In this document: positions 32,231 to 39,188 of the stretch, piece by piece | Layout of the letters: every line of letters begins with the position of its first letter | How positions within the stretch are numbered: the first letter of the stretch is position 1 | DNA from: a virus | Strand: one strand, 5' to 3' | DNA length: 64,000 nucleotides | Virus record (IMG/VR): IMGVR_UViG_3300044911_002386 | Coordinates: 103,812-167,811 of that record | Program-made: the position numbers and the translations under genes | The notes under the pieces: model-generated | What the model was told of the DNA's origin: nothing | Databases searched by the model: none | The model's input: the letters and a program-made list of their open reading frames with translations, nothing else

Positions 32231-33823
32231 TCAGTGTACTAAATATTGCAGATACTTTGCGACAGATTCTGGCTCCGGCTTTGGTTCTTTCTTCGGCGGC
32301 TCAACATACTTGTCATGTAAGTTGTTATAAATCCCGGCCGTTACGGCACCAGCTAAGGCGATCGGTGCCTTGCCCGCGATAAAGTTTACAAACTCATGGT
32401 TGCCGGCATTTTCGCTGGCTGTTTGCAGTTTCCAGCCGGGATAGCCCCCCAAAAGCAACCCACCGCCCGTCGAGGCCAGGGCAGTACCGAGCAGACGGCC
32501 CATAGACGCGCCAGCTTGTTTCTGTGCATACGTTGCCAGGCTTGCTTTAAACAGGGTGGCCGCACTGCATTTGCAATTCCATTTCCGCAGTGATTTGTTA
32601 ATCCGCGAATCAGGATCTTTCTTGGTTTTAGCACCAGTGTTTACGCGCTTCATGCCGCACATGCGTGAGCAGAACGAGTTTTGCCGCTTGTCTCGTTCGC
32701 CTTTAGGATTGGACTCTGTGACCGGGGCTTTGAGATTGCCACCGGTAGCGTTGTTGTAACTCGCCCGGCCCTTGGCGTTCAGGCCGCCTTCTTCGTTCTT
32801 GCCAGCACTGCGTTGCCAGGCTGGAGTGCCAGCACTCTTCATCCGCTCGTCATAGTCTAGGTCTTCAGGATCAGGGATGTTGGAATTATCAAGACTCATC
32901 AGCCACGCCAGCACCTCGTTATTGTTAGCCTGTTTCTTGAGGCCGTAGCATGAGCCATTCTTTTGTCGGCACGAGCACGACGCAGGGCAGGTGCATTCGT
33001 TTACTTTTTGGCCACAGCCGCAGGAGCACTTCTGGGCGGCCATCTTCGCGCCCGGAGCATTGGCTGTTCCTAAAGACGCATTGCCATTGAATGCACCGGA
33101 CATCGAGATCCCGCCAAAAGAGTTGATGGGATTCGACTGGGGAGAGCCGCCCTTACCATTCACAGAAGGCAGCCCGTTTTGCTGGGGCTGTGGCGGCTGG
33201 GCTTGCTGTGGTGCTGCAGGCTGGGCTGGGGCAGGAGCCTGTGCCATACCAATAGGGGGAGGAATATTCGCCGAGGGCATAGCGTATCGCTTGACGTTAA
33301 CATTTTGCGGCACACGGACGGCATCTCGGGCCGCTTCTCTTGCCCGAGCATCTTCAATCATCTGTTGAATTCTCGGCGCCAAGACAGCCGCCAACTTATT
33401 TACAAGCGGTGTTTCTTGCATACTTGGCGGAGTGGCTGTGGCGTTCTCCGTGCGGGACTGCCCAATACTGCCCTCATCTTCCGCCTCTGGTTTTGGCGCT
33501 TTCTCAATATGTTTTTCACCTGCAGAAGACGGTTCATGACCCGTTGGCATCACGATATGTTCCATCTTTGAGTTAGCTAACTTCGTGCCGAGGATACTTT
33601 CAGATGTATAAACCTGGTTTTGGGCATTTGTTAAATTATTTCCGATTGCAGCCCGAAGAACTGCGAAAACATCGGCTTTTTTCATGGTTTCATCCTCGGA
33701 ATTAACTTTAGCGTACATGGGCAGGTTTTTATTTGATTCTGGATAGTCCTTGGCCCACTTCTTAGCGAGTTCGGGATGCGTAGCCCAGAGGTAACGGCGC
33801 TGCTTTTCAGACCTAAACGGCAT
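32231..33823 (-). CDS. Virion-type protein with DUF6321-like Cys motif
   Basis: The ATG at 33823 (MPFRSEKQRRYLWATHPELA) is chosen because this opening matches a common phage N-terminus (MPFxSExQRRYLxA). The 530-aa protein has a Gln/Pro-rich linker, a Cys cluster (KCSCGCGQK...CTCPASCSC), then GGLNAKGRASYNNATGG, CSRMCGMK and SRINKSLRKWNC, which I recall as the DUF6321 motif of phages and giant viruses. A Gly-rich membrane-like segment closes it. It is probably structural, with a zinc-binding centre. Confidence 0.7.
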   Translation of the reverse strand: MPFRSEKQRRYLWATHPELAKKWAKDYPESNKNLPMYAKVNSEDETMKKADVFAVLRAAIGNNLTNAQNQVYTSESILGTKLANSKMEHIVMPTGHEPSSAGEKHIEKAPKPEAEDEGSIGQSRTENATATPPSMQETPLVNKLAAVLAPRIQQMIEDARAREAARDAVRVPQNVNVKRYAMPSANIPPPIGMAQAPAPAQPAAPQQAQPPQPQQNGLPSVNGKGGSPQSNPINSFGGISMSGAFNGNASLGTANAPGAKMAAQKCSCGCGQKVNECTCPASCSCRQKNGSCYGLKKQANNNEVLAWLMSLDNSNIPDPEDLDYDERMKSAGTPAWQRSAGKNEEGGLNAKGRASYNNATGGNLKAPVTESNPKGERDKRQNSFCSRMCGMKRVNTGAKTKKDPDSRINKSLRKWNCKCSAATLFKASLATYAQKQAGASMGRLLGTALASTGGGLLLGGYPGWKLQTASENAGNHEFVNFIAGKAPIALAGAVTAGIYNNLHDKYVEPPKKEPKPEPESVAKYLQYLVH

Positions 33824-33887
33824 GACTGTATTTCCCAAGCTAGAGTGCCGCCATTTTCGCAAATACAGCGGGAAAAGAAAAGGGAGA

Positions 33888-33896
33888 TGTTATAGT
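33888..33896 (+). promoter_or_regulatory. Candidate extended -10 for thioredoxin gene
   Basis: TGTTATAGT fits the extended -10 pattern TGnTATAAT with one mismatch. It lies between divergent genes, 19 bp before the thioredoxin ATG. The implied start would leave almost no leader before the AAAGGAG site, so the call is weak. Confidence 0.3.
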
Positions 33897-33915
33897 TAGT
33901 TAAAAGGAGTTACCA

Positions 33916-34251
33916 ATGAAAGTGCTTAGAATGTTATTGGTGGCCCTGATAGCGAATGTCTGTGGGGGCGGGGAATCGCTGGTTGTGTTCAGTGCCTCGT
34001 GGTGCGGTCCTTGCCAGCAATTTAAACAAGACCTCGTTGAAGATCCCGAACTAATAGCCGGCTACGAAATAGACGTTATTGACGTAGATCTGCTCCCCGA
34101 TATGGCTGCAGACTTTACTGTTAAATCCTATCCCACGTTTATTGTTGTCAAAGTAGACGACGACATATTAAAGCCAGAGAATGAAATCCGGCGCGAAATC
34201 GGGTACACAGGGCCAGGGAAGTTTAAACGCTGGCTGCTGCGAAACCGCTGA
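33916..34251 (+). CDS. Thioredoxin-like protein, exported or anchored
   Basis: This 111-aa protein has an N-terminal hydrophobic segment (3-17), the active site SASWCGPCQQF (Cys30, Cys33) and the cis-proline segment SYPTF (Pro73). It is a full-length thioredoxin fold with a short leader that could direct export or anchor it. It is one of three plus-strand genes in the window and is divergent from the 530-aa virion gene. A clear AAAGGAG site lies six bases upstream. It may reduce disulfides in envelope or virion proteins. Confidence 0.88.
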   Translation: MKVLRMLLVALIANVCGGGESLVVFSASWCGPCQQFKQDLVEDPELIAGYEIDVIDVDLLPDMAADFTVKSYPTFIVVKVDDDILKPENEIRREIGYTGPGKFKRWLLRNR

Positions 34252-34252
34252 T

Positions 34253-34287
34253 AGCTAAAAAAAACCGCCCAAGTGTTAGTTGGGCGG
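34253..34287 (-). terminator. Rho-independent terminator of 67-aa gene
   Basis: On the minus strand an 8-bp stem TTGGGCGG-type hairpin (34280-34287 with 34265-34272) is followed by eight T and then AGCTATCAG. It ends the 34312-34515 gene and abuts the convergent thioredoxin stop. The AGCTATCA after the T-run is shared with two or three other terminators nearby. Confidence 0.8.
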
Positions 34288-34311
34288 CGGTGGTTAGTGG
34301 TGCCGTAGTGC

Positions 34312-34515
34312 TTACTTCGCCACCACGGTTTTTCTCAGATCGACAATTTGCTGCTGGAGGTGACCGATCTCCAGAAACAACTTGTCAATTAACTGCCGGT
34401 CACGTTCACTCCGATCAATCAACTGAAGGATAGCCCTAGTAGCCGTCATCGGTGTGTGCCGAGTGTGGCCCGTAATCACGTCCACACCGCACCACTCAAT
34501 CATATTGTTAGACAT
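34312..34515 (-). CDS. Small coiled-coil-like protein, 67 aa
   Basis: This 67-aa protein has a Cys-containing N-terminus and a heptad-rich C-terminal half (AILQLIDRSERDRQLIDKL). It is a single-gene unit: promoter at 34547-34580, AGGAG site, gene, strong terminator. Such isolated units in phages are often early takeover genes. The function is unknown. Confidence 0.65.
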   Translation of the reverse strand: MSNNMIEWCGVDVITGHTRHTPMTATRAILQLIDRSERDRQLIDKLFLEIGHLQQQIVDLRKTVVAK

Positions 34516-34546
34516 GCATATGTCTCCTGTGATGGTTAAGGGGCCT

Positions 34547-34580
34547 CATAACATATGCCAGGTTTTTACCCGTTATTTAA
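34547..34580 (-). promoter_or_regulatory. Phage promoter motif, copy P1
   Basis: On the minus strand TTAAATAA is followed by 13 nt, then GGCATATGTTATG. It matches the four-copy 34-bp motif (YTAAATAA, N13, GGCATATNTWATG). Read as sigma70-like, AAATAA and TATGTT are 17 bp apart. It lies just upstream of the 67-aa gene and just downstream of a terminator. Confidence 0.7.
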
Positions 34581-34593
34581 CTAATCGTTGATA

Positions 34594-34630
34594 GCTAAAA
34601 AAAGGGGTGAGCACACGTGACGCCCACCCC
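34594..34630 (-). terminator. Rho-independent terminator after 126-aa gene
   Basis: On the minus strand GGGGTG...CACCCC (34604-34630, one bulge) is followed by seven T and AGCTATCA. It ends the unit that holds the noncoding RNA candidate and the 126-aa gene. Confidence 0.75.
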
Positions 34631-34662
34631 AATCGAAGTTTAACCGCTTCGACGGCTGCCGC

Positions 34663-35043
34663 TTACGCGGACGGGATCTGCTCCAGGGCAGCTTCCACCC
34701 GGCGAAGATGCCGAAGCATCTCTTCCTTGCGGATCTCTGCCCGCCGCTCGGCGGCTGCGAGTTCGTTGGCAAGGATTTCGTGGTTCCGGCTGAGATTGAC
34801 GATATCCCGTTTGAGCTCGTCCATCTCGGCTGCGACGGCGTCACTGCCGAAAAGAATGGCCGCGCATCGTGCGAGGCGATGCACCGCGACTTCCGCCAGA
34901 TTGACGAAGTCGTGGCTACGCCGCCTTACGAATCCGATCGTCTCCTCGCGGCCGAAGACGTACGTTGCGACCCATATGGTCGCGAGCACCCACCACGCCA
35001 GGCACGCCATCGGGATCAGCGTATCGACAATCGACTCGACCAT
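34663..35043 (-). CDS. Membrane-anchored coiled-coil protein, 126 aa
   Basis: The ATG at 35043 has a GGAGGA site seven bases upstream. The protein has an N-terminal transmembrane helix (10-30) and a long charged helix (70-120) with heptad character. Its codons are visibly more G+C-rich in third positions than most neighbours, a possible sign of recent transfer. It is the only protein gene of the transcript that begins at the P2 promoter. Confidence 0.65.
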   Translation of the reverse strand: MVESIVDTLIPMACLAWWVLATIWVATYVFGREETIGFVRRRSHDFVNLAEVAVHRLARCAAILFGSDAVAAEMDELKRDIVNLSRNHEILANELAAAERRAEIRKEEMLRHLRRVEAALEQIPSA

Positions 35044-35095
35044 GGGATCGTCCTCCACAAGGCACCGAGCTAATCTGTTGTTAACGCACAACAGA

Positions 35096-35170
35096 GTCCG
35101 CTTTTGGGATTCGAACCCATAGCCCCACAGGTTGCCCTGCTGGCTCGCGGAAAGTTCCTGTACGGCAGAC
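35096..35170 (-). other. tRNA-like element at 3' end of RNA candidate
   Basis: This 75-nt segment has acceptor-like pairing GTCTGC/GCGGAC and a T-arm with loop TTCGAAT. No proper D-arm or anticodon arm is present; an internal CAGG-GCAA-CCTG or ACAGG/CCTGT stem takes that place. It resembles the tRNA-like domain of tmRNA more than a true tRNA. Confidence 0.5.
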
Positions 35171-35758
35171 TTACGTCCACCGCGTCGAGTTTCAAAACTT
35201 CGCTGGCGTGTAGGAATCCACGCTGCGCAAGTCCGTCCCTCGACTCCGATGTGAACAAGGTCTTACCCTTGCCGTGCGTTCCGCTAAAATTGATCGATTC
35301 AGCGTTCCGTGGGAACGACTTATGAACCGGCCACTTTAAACGGTGAATTCTGCGGAAGTACAGAATCCAGCACAATTTGCCAATGAGCACTCTTCGGTTC
35401 GACACCCCGTGGGAGTGACTTACGAACCTAGCTCACCAACAAACTCACGTTGCTCGTCACCGCATATAAGAAGCGGCAGCGGCTTCTGCCCGGCTTGTGA
35501 CCGGATACAGAACACCGCAGCGACGAACCGCCTACTAACTAACTTGCGTTAGCGTTCGGTACACAGGCGCTCTAGAACAGCACGCCCATGTCGGGAAAAA
35601 CGCTCTTGGCGTTTTCGCGGTGGTGATTCCTCACACACCCCATACACGAATTGTGCTTTAAGCCGCACAGCCTTGTATGACAGGCTAGGCCGTTGAGAGT
35701 TTCACTCAACCCCTCCCTTTTTAACGTGGCTAGGTCCCCCACGGATGACACCTAGGGT
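35096..35758 (-). ncRNA. Candidate large structured noncoding RNA with tRNA-like 3' end
   Basis: About 660 nt lie between promoter P2 and the 126-aa gene with no credible protein frame. The minus strand is rich in short perfect stems, for example GTTGAG/CTCAAC near 35699, AAAACGC/GCGTTTT near 35610, and CGTTCC/GGAACG near 35311. Two similar blocks start GGTTCGTAAGTC and GGTTCATAAGTC. The 3' end (35096-35170) looks tRNA-like: GTCTGC/GCGGAC ends, a TGGG-TTCGAAT-CCCA T-arm, and an internal CAGG-GCAA-CCTG hairpin. Size, phage setting and tRNA proximity recall the GOLLD and ROOL classes, but identity is not shown. Confidence 0.6.
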
Positions 35759-35763
35759 GCCCT

Positions 35764-35797
35764 CATTAGATATGCCGTGATTTATGCTGTTATTTAG
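35764..35797 (-). promoter_or_regulatory. Phage promoter motif, copy P2
   Basis: On the minus strand CTAAATAA, 13 nt, GGCATATCTAATG. It is nearly identical to P3. Expected transcription begins near 35757 and runs through the structured RNA candidate and the 126-aa gene. It lies 14 bp after the AGCTATCA tail of the preceding terminator. Confidence 0.75.
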
Positions 35798-35810
35798 ATA
35801 CCCGCTGATA

Positions 35811-35846
35811 GCTAAGAAAAACCGCAAGCGCGGGGCTTTCGCCCTG
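35811..35846 (-). terminator. Rho-independent terminator after 157-aa gene
   Basis: On the minus strand GCAGGGC-GAAA-GCCCCGC (35829-35846, one mismatch) and a second small CCGC-GCTT-GCGG stem lead into TTTTTC and AGCTATCAG. It terminates the 35877-36350 unit. Confidence 0.7.
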
Positions 35847-35876
35847 CAACTTTTGGTTTCTCCCGCAGCGGGCGGA

Positions 35877-36350
35877 TTAACGACCGAACTTGTCGATCGC
35901 CGCCGCCTTGGTGATCCGGTCCGCCATGATCACCGTGCCGACCTTGGTGAACATGGGCCAACCGCCCACAACCTCGTCGAGCACGTGGGCCTCGCGGAGC
36001 GCCTGCAGCAGCGGGAACGGAATCAAGATCAGATCCACGTCCCACGACTCCTGCAGGTCGGCGAGTGCCCGCATCACCACGTAGGTGAGCACGAACACCG
36101 GCTTCACCGCCATGACCGTACCGGCGACGTTGTGGAGAGGCCCAGCCCACGGCGTCTCCGCGTCTTTGCGGTCCATCGACAGCACCTTGCTCCGCTCCTC
36201 GTCGCAGGCCGGCAGAACCGACCCGTCGACGAAGTTGAAGGGGTGCGGCGAACTGAAGTTCGCCACCCTGAGCCCGTTGCTCAGGTTGATGACCGGGGCC
36301 TCGATCAGGGTGCCCAGAACGCCATCGGAAGAAAGGATGGTCGCGTTCAT
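35877..36350 (-). CDS. Hypothetical protein, 157 aa, G+C-rich cassette
   Basis: This soluble protein has beta-rich N-terminal and helical C-terminal parts and no recognised motif. It is a self-contained unit with promoter P3, a strong AAGGAGG ribosome site seven bases before the ATG, and its own terminator. Third codon positions are notably G+C-rich compared with nearby genes. The arrangement resembles a moron-type cassette gained by transfer. Confidence 0.65.
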   Translation of the reverse strand: MNATILSSDGVLGTLIEAPVINLSNGLRVANFSSPHPFNFVDGSVLPACDEERSKVLSMDRKDAETPWAGPLHNVAGTVMAVKPVFVLTYVVMRALADLQESWDVDLILIPFPLLQALREAHVLDEVVGGWPMFTKVGTVIMADRITKAAAIDKFGR

Positions 36351-36437
36351 ACTCTGCCCTCCTTAAGGCAAAGGCCGGATTCTGCCGGCACAGGATGTCA
36401 CCGCGTGTCAGTACACACCAACAGCTAACGGCTCCAT

Positions 36438-36471
36438 CATTAGATATGCCGTAATTTATGCTGTTATTTAG
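36438..36471 (-). promoter_or_regulatory. Phage promoter motif, copy P3
   Basis: On the minus strand CTAAATAA, 13 nt, GGCATATCTAATG. It leaves a leader of about 80 nt before the 157-aa gene. Together with P1, P2 and P4 it defines the motif. Confidence 0.75.
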
Positions 36472-36480
36472 CACTGCCTG

Positions 36481-36511
36481 ATAGCTAAAAAAGGGGCCCA
36501 AGGGCGGCCCC
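36481..36511 (-). terminator. Rho-independent terminator after 95-aa gene
   Basis: On the minus strand GGGGCC...GGCCCC (36493-36511) is followed by six T and AGCTATCAG. It ends the 37250-36520 gene pair and lies 10 bp before promoter P3. Confidence 0.8.
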
Positions 36512-36519
36512 GAAGTCAT

Positions 36520-36807
36520 TTACTTTTTAGCTTTGGCCGCACCCTTAGCGGGTACTGGCGGCAACGCAGATACGCGGGCTATGACCTCGACTACGTCACC
36601 GAAGTCGAGGCGACCTAGAACATCGCGCGTGAGCGGCGTGTCGTACACAATTTTGTCATCACGCAGAATGGCAATTTCAAACAAACCTTTTTCATTGCCA
36701 TACGAGAATTCATGCCAGACGATGGACACGCCATAACCGTTGGCAAATTGCAGTGTGCGATGATACGCATTGCGATCGTGTCGTTCGAACTTGTCTTCAA
36801 CGATCAT
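36520..36807 (-). CDS. Hypothetical protein, 95 aa
   Basis: This small beta-rich protein (HRTLQFANGYGVSIVWHEFS) ends in an Ala/Lys tail. It is coupled to the upstream zinc-ribbon gene by ATGA (36804-36807) and followed by a strong terminator. I recall similar small phage proteins but no function. Confidence 0.65.
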   Translation of the reverse strand: MIVEDKFERHDRNAYHRTLQFANGYGVSIVWHEFSYGNEKGLFEIAILRDDKIVYDTPLTRDVLGRLDFGDVVEVIARVSALPPVPAKGAAKAKK

Positions 36808-37250
36808 GTTTTCTTAAACCTGTGCCACTTGTGCTTGCAGTCGGGGCATTCCCAATAAGCCACCCCGTCATAGTACCCGCGAATCTCAACGCCAACGATG
36901 CGCGAGAAAGACTTTGGCTTTTCTTTCGTCCAGCCATAGTTATTCGCGTGCTGCTCGATTTCTTCGTCTGTCTTGTCTTTCCAGAAAGCGTCGCCATTAG
37001 CACGCATATCTTTAAAGACTTCGAAAATATCGCCGTCGCTCCAGTTAGCGTCGCACTCGGGGCATGTGCCTTGGAAATCAGGAAGGTCTGTGTTTGGCTC
37101 AAGCGTAGCGCGGGCCATAAGTTCTTTCCTTGTCGTACGTAGGTCGAACAGCAGGCGAATAAGTTCCGACGGGCAAAGGTTTATACCTGTGTCTGTCGGC
37201 TGCTGCTGAAGAATATCGATCCATGGTTCGAGTTTGTCAACGACTGCCAT
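36804..37250 (-). CDS. Double zinc-ribbon protein, 148 aa
   Basis: Two knuckles are visible: CPECDANW (near 63) and ECPDCKHKWHR (near 133), which together could form one or two zinc ribbons around a helical middle. A GGAGG site lies three bases before the ATG. It may bind nucleic acid; no domain is recognised. Confidence 0.6.
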   Translation of the reverse strand: MAVVDKLEPWIDILQQQPTDTGINLCPSELIRLLFDLRTTRKELMARATLEPNTDLPDFQGTCPECDANWSDGDIFEVFKDMRANGDAFWKDKTDEEIEQHANNYGWTKEKPKSFSRIVGVEIRGYYDGVAYWECPDCKHKWHRFKKT

Positions 37251-37271
37251 AAACCTCCGAGAAAAAGAAAA

Positions 37272-37343
37272 GCGCGGCCCGAGAATTGCACCCGAGTGGT
37301 TTAGGTATCACTATCCAACGTATAACCCCGTTGGCAACCGCAC
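37272..37343 (-). tRNA. tRNA-like gene, anticodon unclear
   Basis: The 72-nt length, a seven-pair acceptor stem (GTGCGGT/GCCGCGC, with G-U pairs) and a T-arm (TCGGG-TGCAATT-CTCGG) fit a tRNA. The D-region makes a CCAAC/GTTGG stem of non-standard placement and no normal anticodon arm can be drawn. It may be a degenerate or altered tRNA. Confidence 0.4.
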
Positions 37344-37413
37344 CATTCTTTCAGGCAGCGGTTTATCGTAATAGGTTATCCCTTCCAGTCACTAGACGCG
37401 CGCATAAACAAGT

Positions 37414-37766
37414 GGACCCGGCGGGAGTCGAACCCGCGTCCGGAGAAGTGCCCAGTTAAAACATCTACGTGTGTATGCCATTATCTTTCACCAACGGCCA
37501 ATGCTATCCGCACACTTAGCGGAGTCACGTGGACTACCACGATCTCGTCCGATTACTTTGCCGGACCGACGCAAGTGACTTATCACTATCAGCCTGATTG
37601 GGCGATGAGGTCCAGGCAACCCCACAAGCCACCTAACCGAGGTCAGGCAGCGAGGGCCGGAGCATAAGCGCCAGCTAGAAACTTAATCGAGTTTTAACGC
37701 GGCCTCTCGATCAACCGCGACACGCAGTCAGAACCTTCTTCCTCCCGTCGATACCAGTACGGGCCC
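37414..37766 (-). ncRNA. ssrA: tmRNA
   Basis: This 353-nt RNA has a tmRNA 5' end (GGGCCCGTACTGGTATCGAC) pairing with a 3' end that includes CGGACGCGGGTTCGACTCCC; the acceptor ends pair over seven positions (GGGCCCG with CGGGTCC). CCA is not encoded. An internal frame at 37675-37643 reads AGAYAPALAA then TGA, or GAYAPALAA depending on the resume codon. The ALAA end is the classic degradation tag. It would rescue stalled ribosomes and tag products. Phage-coded tmRNAs are uncommon. Confidence 0.95.
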
Positions 37767-37841
37767 GTTTTAAGTGGCTGGTTGAGCAGGCAACCATTTA
37801 ACCAAGCCCAACACCTAGCGAATGCGTTGGCACCACTTAAT

Positions 37842-37913
37842 TGACCCCACGGGGACTCGAACCCCGGTTACAGCCGTGAAAGGGCCGTGTCCTAACCGCT
37901 AGACGATGGGGCC
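37842..37913 (-). tRNA. tRNA-Glu (UUC)
   Basis: This 72-nt cloverleaf has an acceptor GGCCCCA stem, D-arm GTCTAGCGGTTAGGAC, anticodon loop CTTTCAC giving UUC, and T-arm CGGGG-TTCGAGT-CCCCG. No CCA is encoded. It follows the long hairpin at 37921-37961 on the same strand. Confidence 0.95.
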
Positions 37914-37920
37914 GTCGAAA

Positions 37921-37961
37921 GGGCGGGTGCCGCAGCCTTGGGCCAACTGCAGCACCCGCCC
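37921..37961 (-). terminator. 15-bp stem hairpin, terminator or processing site
   Basis: GGGCGGGTGCTGCAG pairs with CTGCGGCACCCGCCC over 15 bp (one G-U) around an 11-nt loop. On the minus strand it is followed by TTTCGAC, a weak U-tract, then tRNA-Glu. It probably ends the 38026-38337 transcript or separates it from the tRNA. Confidence 0.65.
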
Positions 37962-38025
37962 AGAACGACCTGTGAAAGTGTGCGCGACCGAGTTCCCCGA
38001 TCCTTACGCTTCACAGGTTTGCTAT

Positions 38026-38337
38026 TCAATGATAGCGTACACAAGCAAACCAGCCACGTCGACCTCGGGCAATCCCGATGTCACGAGCCGGCCGTGTTCC
38101 CCAGTAGCAGCAGTTCCGTTTGGCTGCTTCGGGAGAACTGGAGGAGTAGCCCACGCCTTCATACCCTCCGGTAGGATTGCCGTAATGGCGACACTGTCCG
38201 TCGGCCGCCATTCGCTCGGCAACGCCTTGGGCGGTGGTCGTCGTGTAAGCAGAACACTTACCGTTCGAACACACCGGGCTTTGTGCCTGCACGCTCACAC
38301 TGCACAGACAAAGAATCGTAAACAGAACGGAACGCAT
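38026..38337 (-). CDS. Secreted Cys-containing protein of planctomycete type
   Basis: This 103-aa protein has a signal peptide (MRSVLFTILCLCSVSVQAQS) and a mature part with CSNGKC, AQGVAERMA, GGYEGVGYSSSSPEAA, CCYWGTRP and GIARGRRGWFACVRY. I recall this GxEGVGxS...NCCYWG...GVARGxxGWYA pattern from many secreted planctomycete proteins of unknown role. It suggests gene exchange with such a host. A strong AAGGAGG site lies close to the ATG. Confidence 0.7.
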   Translation of the reverse strand: MRSVLFTILCLCSVSVQAQSPVCSNGKCSAYTTTTAQGVAERMAADGQCRHYGNPTGGYEGVGYSSSSPEAAKRNCCYWGTRPARDIGIARGRRGWFACVRYH

Positions 38338-38407
38338 ACAACCTCCTTGTTGCCCATCAGGGATGCGCCTGATGTCAGAAAAATGAAACCCCGCACCGGG
38401 CAGCAGA

Positions 38408-38695
38408 TTACCGGCGGTAGCCAGTAACCTTCTCTACCTCTGCCTTGTTTTCAATTAACAGCCAAGTCTTTGGCCGATCATCGTCAACACGGCTGAATTG
38501 TTGAAACTCCTCTTGTCTGTAGCAGTACGCTGCAGCCTCAAAGAGCCCATTATCAACGACACAGACGACGGCACAGTCTTGGCACGCGGTCAGAGCCTTT
38601 TCAGCTTCAGACTGCGTGACAACAATGCCACCGAGTCGTTCCAGGATTAAATTAGCCTTGTCCCTGGACGTGCCCGTTTCAATGTAATAACCCAT
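38408..38695 (-). CDS. Small conserved phage-type protein, 95 aa
   Basis: This protein has a mixed alpha/beta pattern with VVCVVDNGLFEAAAYCYRQ and RPKTWLLIEN. I recall similar short proteins in phages and bacteria with no function assigned. No catalytic residues can be named. It is followed after nine bases by the receiver-like gene's stop side in a minus-strand run. Confidence 0.6.
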   Translation of the reverse strand: MGYYIETGTSRDKANLILERLGGIVVTQSEAEKALTACQDCAVVCVVDNGLFEAAAYCYRQEEFQQFSRVDDDRPKTWLLIENKAEVEKVTGYRR

Positions 38696-38704
38696 GGTCG
38701 CCCT

Positions 38705-39013
38705 TTATGTAGCGTAGTGTCGGGCCCAGTATTTCTTGCACTTCTGCACACAGGCGTCGATATTCTTGCGCCCTACCGGGTTAGCAGAGTGCACAAGAAT
38801 TTCCATCGGTGGGATTGTGCCGCGGTAGGCTCCCTCTTCAATGACACAAGCTACGTCATAACCAGTCTTGGCATCCGGATCGCCAAGATCGTGGTCAAGA
38901 GAAATGACCGTCACGCCACCCGTGCGGATTACATTAATCGCTGTAGCGGCATTTGTAATCCAGATGTCAAATTCGTCCGGCTTGGGTCGAACATCATCGA
39001 GCCACACTTTCAT
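38705..39013 (-). CDS. Cyclic-phosphate-processing receiver-like protein
   Basis: This 102-aa protein starts MKVWLDDVRPKP and has VISLDHDLGD and ILVHSANPVGRKN. The DD, DHDLG and HSxNPxG motifs fit the small receiver-like family I recall as cyclic-phosphate processing. The family is inferred from sequence-based work to handle 2',3'-cyclic phosphates; its substrate is not known for this protein. It may link with the 2H-kinase fusion in RNA end processing. Confidence 0.7.
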   Translation of the reverse strand: MKVWLDDVRPKPDEFDIWITNAATAINVIRTGGVTVISLDHDLGDPDAKTGYDVACVIEEGAYRGTIPPMEILVHSANPVGRKNIDACVQKCKKYWARHYAT

Positions 39014-39188
39014 TCTTGTCTCGCTTTCGTGCCAGCGCCTGCTCGACCTCTTCCTTCGGGTAGAACCGCGTGAAGTCGCCCTTGATCGTTAGCACACCTC
39101 GACTCTGAATGCCCACTACCTTCCCGCCGCCGAACTCACTGCCCATCCGTATGACCGGCGTGACTGTATTGCTCGTTTCAGTCGTCAT
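38994..39188 (-). CDS. Hypothetical protein, 64 aa
   Basis: The ATG at 39188 lies within the end of the 80-aa gene (11-base overlap), replacing an unlikely longer frame. The product has a beta-like IRMGSEFGGGKVVGIQSRG segment and a charged helix. No family is recognised; it overlaps the receiver-like gene start by 20 bases. Confidence 0.55.
   Translation of the reverse strand: MTTETSNTVTPVIRMGSEFGGGKVVGIQSRGVLTIKGDFTRFYPKEEVEQALARKRDKNESVAR

Noticed and set aside
35070-35405. Open 111-aa minus-strand frame over the noncoding RNA candidate
   Set aside because: It crosses the tRNA-like element and several stems, has no good ribosome site and gives an unremarkable basic protein. It is better explained as chance within a structured RNA.
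35096-35758. RNase P RNA or group I intron
   Set aside because: I could not find conserved RNase P core segments or a clear P7/G-binding pattern of group I introns, though only a covariance model can exclude them.
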